From an uncultured Sphingobacteriaceae bacterium (GTDB lineage Bacteria; Bacteroidota; Bacteroidia; Sphingobacteriales; Sphingobacteriaceae), in NCBI GenBank assembly GCA_946887045.1, contig CAMPKC010000061.1:1-26892 (forward strand): DNA of 26,892 nt. Direction: 5' to 3'. The notes under the pieces are model-generated. The model ran no database searches. It saw only the letters and a list, made by a program, of their open reading frames with translations, and was not told where the DNA came from. Position numbers and translations under genes: made by a program. Every line of letters starts with the position of its first letter. Position 1 is the stretch's first letter. This document shows, piece after piece, positions 12,204 to 20,097 of the stretch.

Positions 12204-12236
12204 AATACCCCTTGATTTCAATTAATCGCCCCTTCC
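12204..12236 (+). repeat. Second C-run direct repeat, opposite orientation
   Basis: CCCCTT occurs at 12208-12213 and 12229-12234, exactly 21 nt apart. The first copy (TACCCCTTGATT, 12206-12217) is almost the mirror image of the element TACCCCCTTTGATT on the minus strand at 12094-12081, so the control region holds two outward-pointing pairs. It lies about 55 nt before the tetR -7 element. Confidence 0.35.
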
Positions 12237-12288
12237 AGATATCCCATCCATCTTCATATTAGATAACAAATAATTACCTGCGATATTG

Positions 12289-12296
12289 TAATTTTG
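12289..12296 (+). promoter_or_regulatory. -7 promoter element of the first tetR
   Basis: TAATTTTG is an exact match to TAnnTTTG. No good -33 TTTG lies 17-23 nt upstream. The predicted start site, about 4-7 nt downstream, coincides with or nearly touches the ATG at 12304, so the transcript would be leaderless or almost so. Confidence 0.45.
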
Positions 12297-12303
12297 ACAA
12301 TCA

Positions 12304-12918
12304 ATGGAAAATCAGGATAAAAAAAGAGAATTGATTATTGAGGCCGCTTTAAAGCGATTCGCACATTTTGGTTTGGCAAAAACAACCATGACTGAAATTG
12401 CATCTGATCTTTCCCTATCTAAGGCTCTTCTTTATTATTATTTCCCAGACAAGATCAGTTTATATACAGCTGTACTTGAAAATATAATTAACGAAATCAA
12501 CACTGATCTTGCAAAGGAACTAGTGTCGATAAAAGACAGTAAAAAAGCACTGGTTTATTTCCTTGATAAAAGGCATGAATACATCCAAAAATATTATAAT
12601 ATCCTGGATTATATTCGCGTGTCGGGCCCGGATCTCCCTGAAAATATATCAAAAATATTGATGAAGGCTAAGGAGATTGAGATCGAGCTCATCACCGCTG
12701 CTATTCAAATTGGAATTGATAAAAAAGAATTAAAAGTTTCTGACGCAAGAGAAGCCGCGTCTTTACTGATGGATGCATTTATGGGGATGCGATACCTTGT
12801 TTTTTCTAATAAGCAACCATTTCAATTACCTAAAGAACATTTCGAGTCGCTCCTCGACCGGCAAAAAAAACTCGGACTCATCTTCCTTGATGGCCTGAGA
12901 GAAGTCAAACAATTGTAA
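12304..12918 (+). CDS. TetR/AcrR family repressor (copy 1)
   Basis: The 204-residue protein has the usual TetR size and layout: an N-terminal helix-turn-helix (about 9-52, with TTMTEIASDLSLSKALLYYYF) followed by a helical ligand-binding and dimerisation domain. It resembles the next gene closely in the DNA-binding part: 37 of 48 residues identical over the first stretch, with recognition helices SLSKALLYYYF and SISKPLLYYYF. The C-terminal domains are more diverged, so the two may share operators but answer different ligands. The ATG is supported by the tight fit to the family N-terminus; there is no ribosome-binding site. It has its own promoter, 106 nt before copy 2. Likely role: control of itself and the efflux genes downstream. 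Confidence 0.93.
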   Translation: MENQDKKRELIIEAALKRFAHFGLAKTTMTEIASDLSLSKALLYYYFPDKISLYTAVLENIINEINTDLAKELVSIKDSKKALVYFLDKRHEYIQKYYNILDYIRVSGPDLPENISKILMKAKEIEIELITAAIQIGIDKKELKVSDAREAASLLMDAFMGMRYLVFSNKQPFQLPKEHFESLLDRQKKLGLIFLDGLREVKQL

Positions 12919-12977
12919 GCTTCTTCAAAACCACTAAATTTTTTGTTAAATATCTTGCAGAAGAAATTTCGATCCTG

Positions 12978-12985
12978 TACTTTTG
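12978..12985 (+). promoter_or_regulatory. -7 promoter element of the tetR2-efflux operon
   Basis: TACTTTTG matches TAnnTTTG exactly. CTTG at 12954-12957, 20 nt upstream, is a three-of-four -33 element. The start would be near 12992, giving a leader of about 33 nt to the TTG at 13025. No terminator was seen between copy 1 and this promoter, so read-through is also possible. Confidence 0.5.
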
Positions 12986-13008
12986 ACCAATTAAATAAAA
13001 TAGTCAAA
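12982..13008. promoter_or_regulatory. Probable TetR operator: TTTGAC-N15-GTCAAA
   Basis: Perfect 6-bp arms (12982-12987 and 13003-13008) with a 15-nt AT-rich centre flank the predicted transcription start of the efflux operon. That is the standard place for a TetR repressor. The half-site TTTTGAC also occurs immediately at the start site of the first tetR (12292-12298), without the matching right arm. Part of the left arm belongs to the -7 box, which weakens the argument. Confidence 0.4.
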
Positions 13009-13024
13009 TAGTAAAAAGGTAAAA

Positions 13025-13624
13025 TTGGAAGCGGACAGAAAACGTGAGTTGATCATTGAAAAAGCCAGTCTCCGGTTTGCACATTTCGGCATCCAGAAAA
13101 CAACAATGAATGAGATCGCCGATGATCTGTCAATCTCGAAACCCCTTTTATATTATTATTTCCCGGATAAAATCCGTTTAGTGGTTGCTGTAGTCGAGAA
13201 AATTCTTTCTGAATACCAGGAAAGGCTTGCAGTTCTCTTTTCATGTGCTGAAGATATCAAAGAGGCAATTTTCGCGATGCTCGACCTCCGCCGAGCCTTC
13301 TTCCAAAAGTATTTCATGCTTCACCTTGTAGATCATGCTGAGGCTAATCTAACTAAGCAGGAACTGAAGAAGACCATCTCTCATATTCGAATTAAGGAAA
13401 TAAGCCTTGTACAGGAAGTTCTTAAAAAAGCAGCTGATTCAAACCTGATAAAATCAACAGACACAGAAAAAACAGCTGAGCTTTTCATTGATATGCTTAC
13501 CGGTATAAACATCTGCGTGTTAGCCCGTCAGGATAAACACTTGGTGCCGGATGATAAAGATTTCGACGAGGTGCTTTATAAGCAAAAAGAATTGTCGCAG
13601 ATATTTTTAAGTGGAATAAGGTAA
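13025..13624 (+). CDS. TetR/AcrR family repressor (copy 2), TTG start
   Basis: The 199-residue TetR protein is a paralogue of the preceding gene. The helix-turn-helix lies at about 9-52 (TTMNEIADDLSISKPLLYYYF). Translation must start at TTG 13025: the next in-frame Met is inside the helix-turn-helix, and an in-frame TAG sits at 13001. AGGT lies a few bases upstream, a weak ribosome-binding site at best. It is first in the predicted operon with the third tetR (3-nt gap) and the efflux genes, so it most likely represses them and itself through the operator at 12982-13008. Ligand unknown. Confidence 0.92.
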   Translation: MEADRKRELIIEKASLRFAHFGIQKTTMNEIADDLSISKPLLYYYFPDKIRLVVAVVEKILSEYQERLAVLFSCAEDIKEAIFAMLDLRRAFFQKYFMLHLVDHAEANLTKQELKKTISHIRIKEISLVQEVLKKAADSNLIKSTDTEKTAELFIDMLTGINICVLARQDKHLVPDDKDFDEVLYKQKELSQIFLSGIR

Positions 13625-13627
13625 GAG

Positions 13628-14248
13628 ATGGAAGAAAAAATTCAACAAAAAGCAGAAGAACTATTTTTCACATATGGATTAAAAACGGTGTCGATGGATG
13701 ATATTGCCAGAGAAGCCGGCGTATCGAAGAAAACCATTTATCAATCTTTCGACGACAAAAACACCATCGTAAAAAAGATGATAACCAAACTTGTTGAACA
13801 ACAGCGACAACAACTTAAGGCTGGTTTAAACACGTCTGAAAATGCGATTCATGAGGTGATCCAGATCGCAGAAAACCTGCAATCTCTGATTATAAAAGTA
13901 AAGCCTGTAATGCTTCATGACTTGAGCAAATATTTTCCTGAATGCTGGAAGCTCATGAAAAGTTTTAAGGAAGATAGTTTGAGATCGTCGTTACTTACGA
14001 ACTTCAAAACTGGAATTGCCGAAGATCTATATCGCAGTAATCTTGATCTTGAATCCATTTGTCAGTTTAGCTTAATCCAGTTCAGCTCCTTTTTTAAGCC
14101 TGAAAGTTATCCGGCTAACAGGTTTAGATCTTCTTCCGTGATCTGGGAGATTACCGAACTCTTTCTCTACGGAATAGGCAGTGCAAAGGGGCAAATAGTA
14201 ACAAAAAAATATTTTGACAACATAAAAAACAATGAATATAAATCATAA
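13628..14248 (+). CDS. TetR/AcrR family regulator (third, unrelated lineage)
   Basis: The 206-residue protein has a typical TetR helix-turn-helix near the N-terminus (SMDDIAREAGVSKKTIYQSF, about 22-41) and a helical C-terminal domain. It is clearly of a different subgroup from the two preceding TetR proteins, whose recognition helices end in LLYYYF rather than TIYQSF. It starts 3 nt after copy 2 and its last 17 nt overlap the start of the TolC-like gene, so it is coupled to the efflux genes. This single TetR directly before TolC-adaptor-pump is the common arrangement in Bacteroidota; the two extra copies upstream are the additions. Confidence 0.93.
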   Translation: MEEKIQQKAEELFFTYGLKTVSMDDIAREAGVSKKTIYQSFDDKNTIVKKMITKLVEQQRQQLKAGLNTSENAIHEVIQIAENLQSLIIKVKPVMLHDLSKYFPECWKLMKSFKEDSLRSSLLTNFKTGIAEDLYRSNLDLESICQFSLIQFSSFFKPESYPANRFRSSSVIWEITELFLYGIGSAKGQIVTKKYFDNIKNNEYKS

Positions 14249-15569
14249 AATAAAATCGATAGCAATACTGGTCGTGCTGATTTTGACTGCTGCCGGCAGT
14301 AAAGCGCAAACAGTAAATCTCACGTTGCGAGATGCACTTAATTATGCTCTCCAAAATAATGAAAATATTAAAAAGTCGCGTCTGGCAGTTTTAAACGGAC
14401 AATATCAAACCGACGAAATCAGAGCACGGGCCTTACCCCAGATTAATGGTACGGCCACTTTAACTGACCAATTGATCATTCCTCAATTGATAGTGGGCAA
14501 TCAGGTCTTTAAAATGGGGCGTCAATGGAATGGAAACGCTGGAGTTAATTTCAGCCAGCAATTGTTCAACCAGCAGGTTTTCACAGGACTTAAAGCTGCA
14601 AAAGCCGGCGAGAGCTTCTACAACCTAAGTGCCGAACTTACCGAGGAGAACATCTTACAACAGGTTGCAACGAATTACTACCAATTACTGGTTACTCGTG
14701 AACAGCTTAAAACCATAGATGCGAATATTACTTCCATCAGCAAAATTGAAAATACCGTTGCCAATCAATTTAAAAATGGCCTCGCAAAACGAATTGACCT
14801 TGACCGCGTTAGGGTGAACCTTACTAATGTTAAAACTCAGCGCGAGCAAGTTGCCAACGCGATTACGCAGCAAGAAAACGTATTAAAGTTCTACATCGGA
14901 ATGCCAATTGGAACGGACGTTAATATCCCGGTCACCGAGTTGAGTAAAATCACAACGGATGCGCAGACATTGTCTGATAGCTTTAATATAAATGAGCTCA
15001 CGCAATATCAATTGTTAAAAAAACAGGAAGAATTGCTTCATTATCAGAAAAAAGCCGCAAAAGCAGAGTATTATCCATCACTTACACTAACCGGTAATTA
15101 CGGATACACAAGCACAAGCGACAATTTCGACATCTTCCAAGGTGGAAATTCGACTGCAACTAAATACGATGCATCTGCAATAGGTTTGTCTTTAAGCATC
15201 CCTGTTTTTGATGGATTTGCACGTAAATCAAGGGTTAAACAAGCTGATATAGAAATTCAGCAGATACAAGAAGACATAAAAAATACGAGTAACTCGCTGA
15301 CCCTTGCTCATAGAAATGCGAATCTGTCAATCAGGAATAATATCAACACCATTGACTCTCAACAAGCGAATGTGAAACTTGCTCAACAGGTTTACGCCAG
15401 CACACAAAACAACTATAATAATGGTTTGGCCAGTCTTACAGATCTTTTAAATGCAGAGACATCTCTGGTAGATGCTCAAAACAGCTACAATCAGGCTTTA
15501 TTAAATTATAAGCTTGCCGAAATACAATTAATTCAATCTAACGGAAATATCAAATCACTTTTAAACTAA
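14232..15569 (+). CDS. TolC-family outer-membrane efflux protein
   Basis: The 445-residue protein starts with a signal peptide (about 1-25, ending in GSKAQ) and then shows the two repeated OEP halves of TolC-type channels: an opening TLRDALNYALQNNENIKKSR, long Gln/Asn-rich helices, and a second half with KAEYYPSLTLTGNYGY and NNYNNGLASLTDLLNAET. Three monomers would form the outer-membrane barrel and periplasmic tunnel through which the pump expels its substrate. The ATG at 14232 overlaps the end of the upstream tetR by 17 nt, and the adaptor begins 4 nt after the stop. The length is normal and no damage is visible. Confidence 0.95.
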   Translation: MNINHKIKSIAILVVLILTAAGSKAQTVNLTLRDALNYALQNNENIKKSRLAVLNGQYQTDEIRARALPQINGTATLTDQLIIPQLIVGNQVFKMGRQWNGNAGVNFSQQLFNQQVFTGLKAAKAGESFYNLSAELTEENILQQVATNYYQLLVTREQLKTIDANITSISKIENTVANQFKNGLAKRIDLDRVRVNLTNVKTQREQVANAITQQENVLKFYIGMPIGTDVNIPVTELSKITTDAQTLSDSFNINELTQYQLLKKQEELLHYQKKAAKAEYYPSLTLTGNYGYTSTSDNFDIFQGGNSTATKYDASAIGLSLSIPVFDGFARKSRVKQADIEIQQIQEDIKNTSNSLTLAHRNANLSIRNNINTIDSQQANVKLAQQVYASTQNNYNNGLASLTDLLNAETSLVDAQNSYNQALLNYKLAEIQLIQSNGNIKSLLN

Positions 15570-15573
15570 TAAA

Positions 15574-16638
15574 ATGAAAAAGAAGGGCATAATATCCATA
15601 GGCGCAGTTCTGATAGTACTTGTACTTATTGGCTGGGTATTACAAAGCAATAAAGAGAAAAATGCAGCTACTACAGCAGTTGTAGCATCGGGAAATACTG
15701 GTGCTGTTGCTGTAAATACTGAAAAGGTATCGACAATGAATGTTACCCTTGACTTTAGTGCAAATGGAACATTTGCAGCAAACCAGGACTTAATCCTGTC
15801 ATCAGAAAACTCGGGGCGAGTTAGCCGGGTACTTGTTGATGAAGGCTCGCGAGTTAGCAAAGGACAAATTGTAGCCCGAATAGACGCCGAATTATTAAAT
15901 GTAGATGTTGAAACAGCACAAGCGAATTACCAGTCTGCAGCAAAAGATTTGGAGCGATACGAAAGCTCATTTAAAACAGGCGGCGTAACCCAGCAGCAAC
16001 TTGATAATGCCCGGTTGAACGTGCGTACATCACGTGCACGACTGCAAGCTGCTAGCAGAAAATCAGGCGATGCAAACATAAAGGCACCTATCTCAGGCAT
16101 TGTAAATAAACGCTTCATTGAGCAGGGCTCGTTTGTAAATCCAGGCGCTCAGCTATTCGAAATTGTGGATGTATCTAAGCTAAAACTCAAAGTCACCGCA
16201 AACGAGAATCAGGTTGTACGCTTGAAAATTGGCGACAGGGTTACTATTAAGTCGAATGTATTCCCGGCTAGCTCTTTCAATGGAAGAGTAAGCTTTATTG
16301 CCCCTAAGGCTGATAACAGTCTTAATTTCCCGGTCGAGGTTGAAGTTAGCAACAATGCAGGCGGACAATTGAAAGCTGGTATGTACGGGACTGCTGTTTT
16401 TGATTTCCCACAGCAAAATGCGGCACTCACGGTGCCACGTACTGCATTTGTAGGTAGCGTCCAAAGCAACAAAGTATACGTTTTGGAAGGCAGTAGTGCT
16501 AAATCACGCGAGGTTGTCGCAGGAAGAACATTTGAAGAGCGGGTGGAAGTTTTAGAAGGATTAAAAGAAGGTGAAACCGTGATCACCAGCGGCCAGATTA
16601 ACCTGGTTGACGGAACTGAAGTGCAGGTGATTAAGTAA
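15574..16638 (+). CDS. RND efflux periplasmic adaptor (membrane-fusion protein)
   Basis: The 354-residue protein has an N-terminal membrane anchor (about 5-23, ISIGAVLIVLVLIGWVL) without a lipobox cysteine. It then has the expected order: lipoyl half (LSSENSGRVSRVLVDEGSRVSKGQIVA), helical hairpin (about 110-150, with KDLERYESSFKTGGVTQQQL), second lipoyl half (IKAPISGIVNKRFIEQGSFVN), beta-barrel and membrane-proximal domain (VPRTAFVG to LKEGETVITSG). It links the pump to the TolC-like channel. The short coiled hairpin is the size seen in adaptors of RND drug or metabolite pumps. Confidence 0.95.
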   Translation: MKKKGIISIGAVLIVLVLIGWVLQSNKEKNAATTAVVASGNTGAVAVNTEKVSTMNVTLDFSANGTFAANQDLILSSENSGRVSRVLVDEGSRVSKGQIVARIDAELLNVDVETAQANYQSAAKDLERYESSFKTGGVTQQQLDNARLNVRTSRARLQAASRKSGDANIKAPISGIVNKRFIEQGSFVNPGAQLFEIVDVSKLKLKVTANENQVVRLKIGDRVTIKSNVFPASSFNGRVSFIAPKADNSLNFPVEVEVSNNAGGQLKAGMYGTAVFDFPQQNAALTVPRTAFVGSVQSNKVYVLEGSSAKSREVVAGRTFEERVEVLEGLKEGETVITSGQINLVDGTEVQVIK

Positions 16639-16646
16639 ATCGGTTG

Positions 16647-16694
16647 GGCTTGTGAGTTGGACTCTGTATGTCTTGCAACCCTCAAACACAAGCC
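16647..16694 (+). other. Hairpin between adaptor and pump genes
   Basis: GGCTTGTG (16647-16654) and CACAAGCC (16687-16694) form a perfect 8-bp stem enclosing 32 nt, ending 19 nt before the pump ATG. No U-run follows, so it is not a terminator. It could slow ribosome entry or protect the upstream mRNA after cleavage, adjusting the adaptor to pump ratio. Function is inference. Confidence 0.4.
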
Positions 16695-16713
16695 ACACCA
16701 CATAAAAAAAGAC

Positions 16714-19700
16714 ATGAAAATAGCTGAAATATCTATAAAACGCCCGACGATTGTAGTGGTACTTTTTACAGTACTCTCTTTACTAGGCATCATAAGTTAC
16801 AACTCCTTGAATTATGAGATGCTTCCCAAGTTCTCCCCTTCGGTGGTTTCTGTTGTAACAATTTATCCGGGTGCTTCGCCAAGTGAAGTGGAAAATACGG
16901 TGACAAAAAAAGTGGAAGATGCCGTTTCATCGATGGAAAACATCAAAAAAATACAGGCAACATCCTACGAGGGATTGTCATTAGTTAGTATTCAACTCAA
17001 AACCGGAACGGACGTAAACATTTCATTAAATGATGCGCAGCGAAAAGTTAATTCGATACTATCTCAGTTACCTGATGATGTTGAACCGCCTTCATTGAAT
17101 AAATTTTCGTTGGATGACCTCCCAATCATTACCATGTCGGCCACTGCAAAGATGGACGATGCACAATTTTTTGACCTTATCGAAAACCGGATTGTACCTG
17201 CTCTATCCCGGGCCGAGGGCGTGGCACAGATAAATATTCTGGGCGGCCGAGAACGTGAGGTACAGGTTAACATTGACAAAAATAAGCTTGAAGCTTACGG
17301 AATTCCTCTACTGACCGTTCAGCAAATAATTCAGTCGTCAAATCTTGATTTCCCTACCGGAAGTATCCGAACTGAAGAAAGGGACATTTTGGTTCGTCTG
17401 TCTGGAAAATATGCATCTGTTCAGGAGTTGCAAAATCTTATCATATCGGATAAAAACGGCGTTCAGATCAGATTAGGCGATGTAGCTGAAGTTCAGGACA
17501 CCCAAAAAGATGTAGAGAAAATTGCCAGAGTCGACCAAAAAGCAGCAATTGCCTTGCAAATTGTTAAGCAATCCGATGCAAATGCAGTATCTGTAAGTGA
17601 GGGCGTAAAGGCTAGTATAGCTTCATTAAAAACGGACTATAAAAATATTAATCTTGATTTAACGATCGCCAACGACAGCTCAGTTTATACTTTAGCCTCA
17701 GCGGACGCGGTAATTCACGATTTGTTTATCGCTGTAATATTAGTTGCATTTGTGATGCTGTTTTTCTTGCACAGTTTAAGAAATGCAGCCATTGTTATGG
17801 TTTCGATTCCGGCGTCTTTAATTGCCACTTTTATTGGAATCAGCATGCTGGGCTACACGCTTAACCTGATGTCTTTATTAGGATTATCACTGGTTGTAGG
17901 TATCCTTGTAGATGATGCGATTGTGGTATTGGAAAACATCTACCGCCACATGGAGATGGGTAAAAACAGAGTGCGTGCAGCGTATGAAGCCACTAAAGAA
18001 ATCGGGTTTACCGTAACCTCTATCACATTGGTAATTGTAGTGGTGTTCTTCCCAATTGCAATAAGTACAGGTTTGGTATCCGACATTTTACGCCAATTTT
18101 GTATGGTGGTAATCATCGCCACCTTGCTAAGTTTACTTACCTCATTTACAATCGTCCCTCTACTTTCATCACGCTTTGGAAAGCTTGAACATATTGAAGG
18201 GAAAAGCATTTTCGGAAAAATTATTTTAAGCTTTGAGAGAGGTCTGGATAAATTCACCGCATGGATCACAGGTGTTCTTGTATGGTCTTTGGGGCACAAA
18301 AAAACTGTACTTGGTGGAACTCTAATCCTATTATTCGGATCGTTTTCATTAATTGGCGGTGGCTTTATCGGCACCGAATTTTTTCCCAAAAGTGACCGCG
18401 GACAATTCATCGTTCAAATAGAACTGCCTAAAGACGCTTCTATTGAACAAACTAATTTGGTAACATCTAAAGCCGAACAGATCTTAAGTCAAAAACCTGA
18501 AATTATCCGATTAATAACAACCGTTGGTCAGTCGAGCGACGGTTCCGGCGCTCAACAGGCTCCGGCTTATTCATCTGAAATAACAGTTCAGCTGGTAGAT
18601 AGAAAGGAACGCCTGGACCGTGCTGATGTTTACGCAGCCAAAGTCAAGAAAGAACTTGCTCAACAACTTGTAGGAGCAAAAATAAAAACCACTCCTGTAA
18701 GTATACTTGGGATGGCCGAGCGCTCGCCTGTTGAAGTTATTGTCCGCGGAAGCGAGCTTGACAGTGTGCTTCTGTTCGCCAACGTAGTGAAAGAAAAGCT
18801 CGCGAAAATTCAGGGTACCACAGAGCTTAAATTATCCGTAGAAGGAGGTAACCCGGAAGTAAAAGTTCAGGTCGACCGCGATAAAATGTCGGCTCTTGGA
18901 TTAAATCTCCAAACGGTGGGAGCTACAATGCAAACAGCTTTTAACGGCAATACTAACGGCAAATTCCGCCAGGGTGAGTATGAATACGATATCAATATCC
19001 GCCTGGATAACTTTAATCGTAAAAGCATCAATGATGTTAAAGAATTGACGTTTATTAACGCAATCGGCCAGAAAATCAAACTCGATCAGTTTGCAACAGT
19101 TTCAGAAAGTTCAGGGCCGTCCCGTTTAGAACGCCAGGATAAAACCACCAAAGTATCGGTGCAGTCACAGGTAGTCGGACGTCCTTCGGGTACTATCTTC
19201 GCAGAGTTAGAAACGCAGATTAAAGACCTTCCGCGACCATCCGGTGTAAACTATGTTTTCGGCGGAGATATGGAAAATCAATCTGAAGGATTCGGAACCC
19301 TGGGAATTGCATTAATTATGTCGATTGTGTTGGTTTACCTTATTATGGTTGCTTTGTACAACAATTATGTACACCCCTTCGTAGTATTGTTTTCGATTCC
19401 CCTTTCTATTATCGGAGCTTTACTTGCACTTGCCTTAACCAACAATTCTTTAAATATCTTTACCATTTTGGGATTGATAATGCTTATTGGGCTGGTTGCT
19501 AAAAATGCGATTATACTAGTCGATTTCACAAATCAGCAAATTGAAGAAGGCAAAAAAGTACGCGAAGCATTAATCAATGCAAATCATGCTCGTCTGCGGC
19601 CCATTCTGATGACAACAATCGCGATGGTTATAGGTATGCTTCCAATCGCCCTGGCGCAGGGAGCAGGTGCCGAGTGGAAAAATGGCCTGGCCTGGGTAAT

Positions 19701-19890
19701 TATTGGTGGACTGTTAAGCTCTCTCTTTTTAACCCTAATTATTGTACCAGTGGTTTATGAAGCTTTTGATAAAATAATCACTCGCTCTTCAGGAAATAAA
19801 GAACGTCATGACATCGATGCATTGATGGAAGAACCCTTTACAGATGAGATTATGGACGAAGAATATGAAATGATGGACTACCAGCGGTAA
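16714..19890 (+). CDS. RND family inner-membrane efflux pump (HAE-1 like)
   Basis: From the ATG at 16714 the pump has 1058 residues. A TTG at 16657 would add 19 non-conserved residues before the standard start MKIAEISIKRPTIVVV, so it is rejected. The layout is that of RND transporters: a membrane helix, a porter domain, six helices, a second porter domain and six more helices. Proton-relay residues are present: Asp400 and Asp401 in GILVDDAIVVLEN (helix 4) and Lys930 in GLVAKNAIILVDF (helix 10). GxxPSEVENTVTKKVEDAV is the usual start of the first porter loop. The lack of heavy-metal-type helix 4 signatures and the AcrB-like motifs favour export of organic compounds. It is the last gene of the operon and is followed by a strong terminator. 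Confidence 0.96.
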   Translation: MKIAEISIKRPTIVVVLFTVLSLLGIISYNSLNYEMLPKFSPSVVSVVTIYPGASPSEVENTVTKKVEDAVSSMENIKKIQATSYEGLSLVSIQLKTGTDVNISLNDAQRKVNSILSQLPDDVEPPSLNKFSLDDLPIITMSATAKMDDAQFFDLIENRIVPALSRAEGVAQINILGGREREVQVNIDKNKLEAYGIPLLTVQQIIQSSNLDFPTGSIRTEERDILVRLSGKYASVQELQNLIISDKNGVQIRLGDVAEVQDTQKDVEKIARVDQKAAIALQIVKQSDANAVSVSEGVKASIASLKTDYKNINLDLTIANDSSVYTLASADAVIHDLFIAVILVAFVMLFFLHSLRNAAIVMVSIPASLIATFIGISMLGYTLNLMSLLGLSLVVGILVDDAIVVLENIYRHMEMGKNRVRAAYEATKEIGFTVTSITLVIVVVFFPIAISTGLVSDILRQFCMVVIIATLLSLLTSFTIVPLLSSRFGKLEHIEGKSIFGKIILSFERGLDKFTAWITGVLVWSLGHKKTVLGGTLILLFGSFSLIGGGFIGTEFFPKSDRGQFIVQIELPKDASIEQTNLVTSKAEQILSQKPEIIRLITTVGQSSDGSGAQQAPAYSSEITVQLVDRKERLDRADVYAAKVKKELAQQLVGAKIKTTPVSILGMAERSPVEVIVRGSELDSVLLFANVVKEKLAKIQGTTELKLSVEGGNPEVKVQVDRDKMSALGLNLQTVGATMQTAFNGNTNGKFRQGEYEYDINIRLDNFNRKSINDVKELTFINAIGQKIKLDQFATVSESSGPSRLERQDKTTKVSVQSQVVGRPSGTIFAELETQIKDLPRPSGVNYVFGGDMENQSEGFGTLGIALIMSIVLVYLIMVALYNNYVHPFVVLFSIPLSIIGALLALALTNNSLNIFTILGLIMLIGLVAKNAIILVDFTNQQIEEGKKVREALINANHARLRPILMTTIAMVIGMLPIALAQGAGAEWKNGLAWVIIGGLLSSLFLTLIIVPVVYEAFDKIITRSSGNKERHDIDALMEEPFTDEIMDEEYEMMDYQR

Positions 19891-19905
19891 GAGATATCAA
19901 TACCG

Positions 19906-19944
19906 TTAGAAAGGGATATCGAAAGGTATCCCTTTCTAATTTTT
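19906..19944 (+). terminator. Intrinsic terminator of the efflux operon
   Basis: A perfect 13-bp stem, TTAGAAAGGGATA (19906-19918) and TATCCCTTTCTAA (19927-19939), with an 8-nt loop, is followed by TTTTT. It starts 16 nt after the pump stop codon. Confidence 0.92.
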
Positions 19945-20097
19945 GCCTTTTCTCAAACCTATATTGCCTTTTAAATTGTTGCACAGATTGTCGGATTAAA
20001 GATGAATTGCCCGTTCCTTTTGACACGGATTATGCAAGTGCCTTTGACTCACACAAACCTGATTTACTGCAAACGCGATACAATTAACAGAGAGAAA

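Larger units (their letters stand above)
12030..12303. promoter_or_regulatory. Divergent control region between GH2 and the first tetR
   Basis: This 274-nt gap serves GH2 leftwards and tetR rightwards. It holds two pairs of C-run repeats (annotated separately), a short inverted repeat AGTGC-ATA-GCACT at 12168-12180, and a promoter for each direction. No coding frame of note was seen. The long gap with repeated motifs is what one expects for an HTCS-activated promoter. Confidence 0.6.

Noticed and set aside
16657..16713. N-terminal extension of the pump from TTG 16657
   Set aside because: The 19 extra residues are polar and not RND-like; the standard RND start is at the ATG 16714. The hairpin arms also fall here.
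16209..16793. Long open frame on the minus strand across the adaptor-pump junction
   Set aside because: It is antisense to two clear efflux genes, rich in Ser/Thr/Leu as expected from reversed codons, and resembles no known family.
17940..18410. 156-codon open frame on the minus strand inside the pump gene
   Set aside because: Fully antisense to a conserved RND domain; composition is that of a shadow frame.
20002..20097. N-terminal extension of the HD protein from ATG 20002
   Set aside because: Family similarity begins at 20098, which has a purine-rich site before it; the extension looks like leader DNA.
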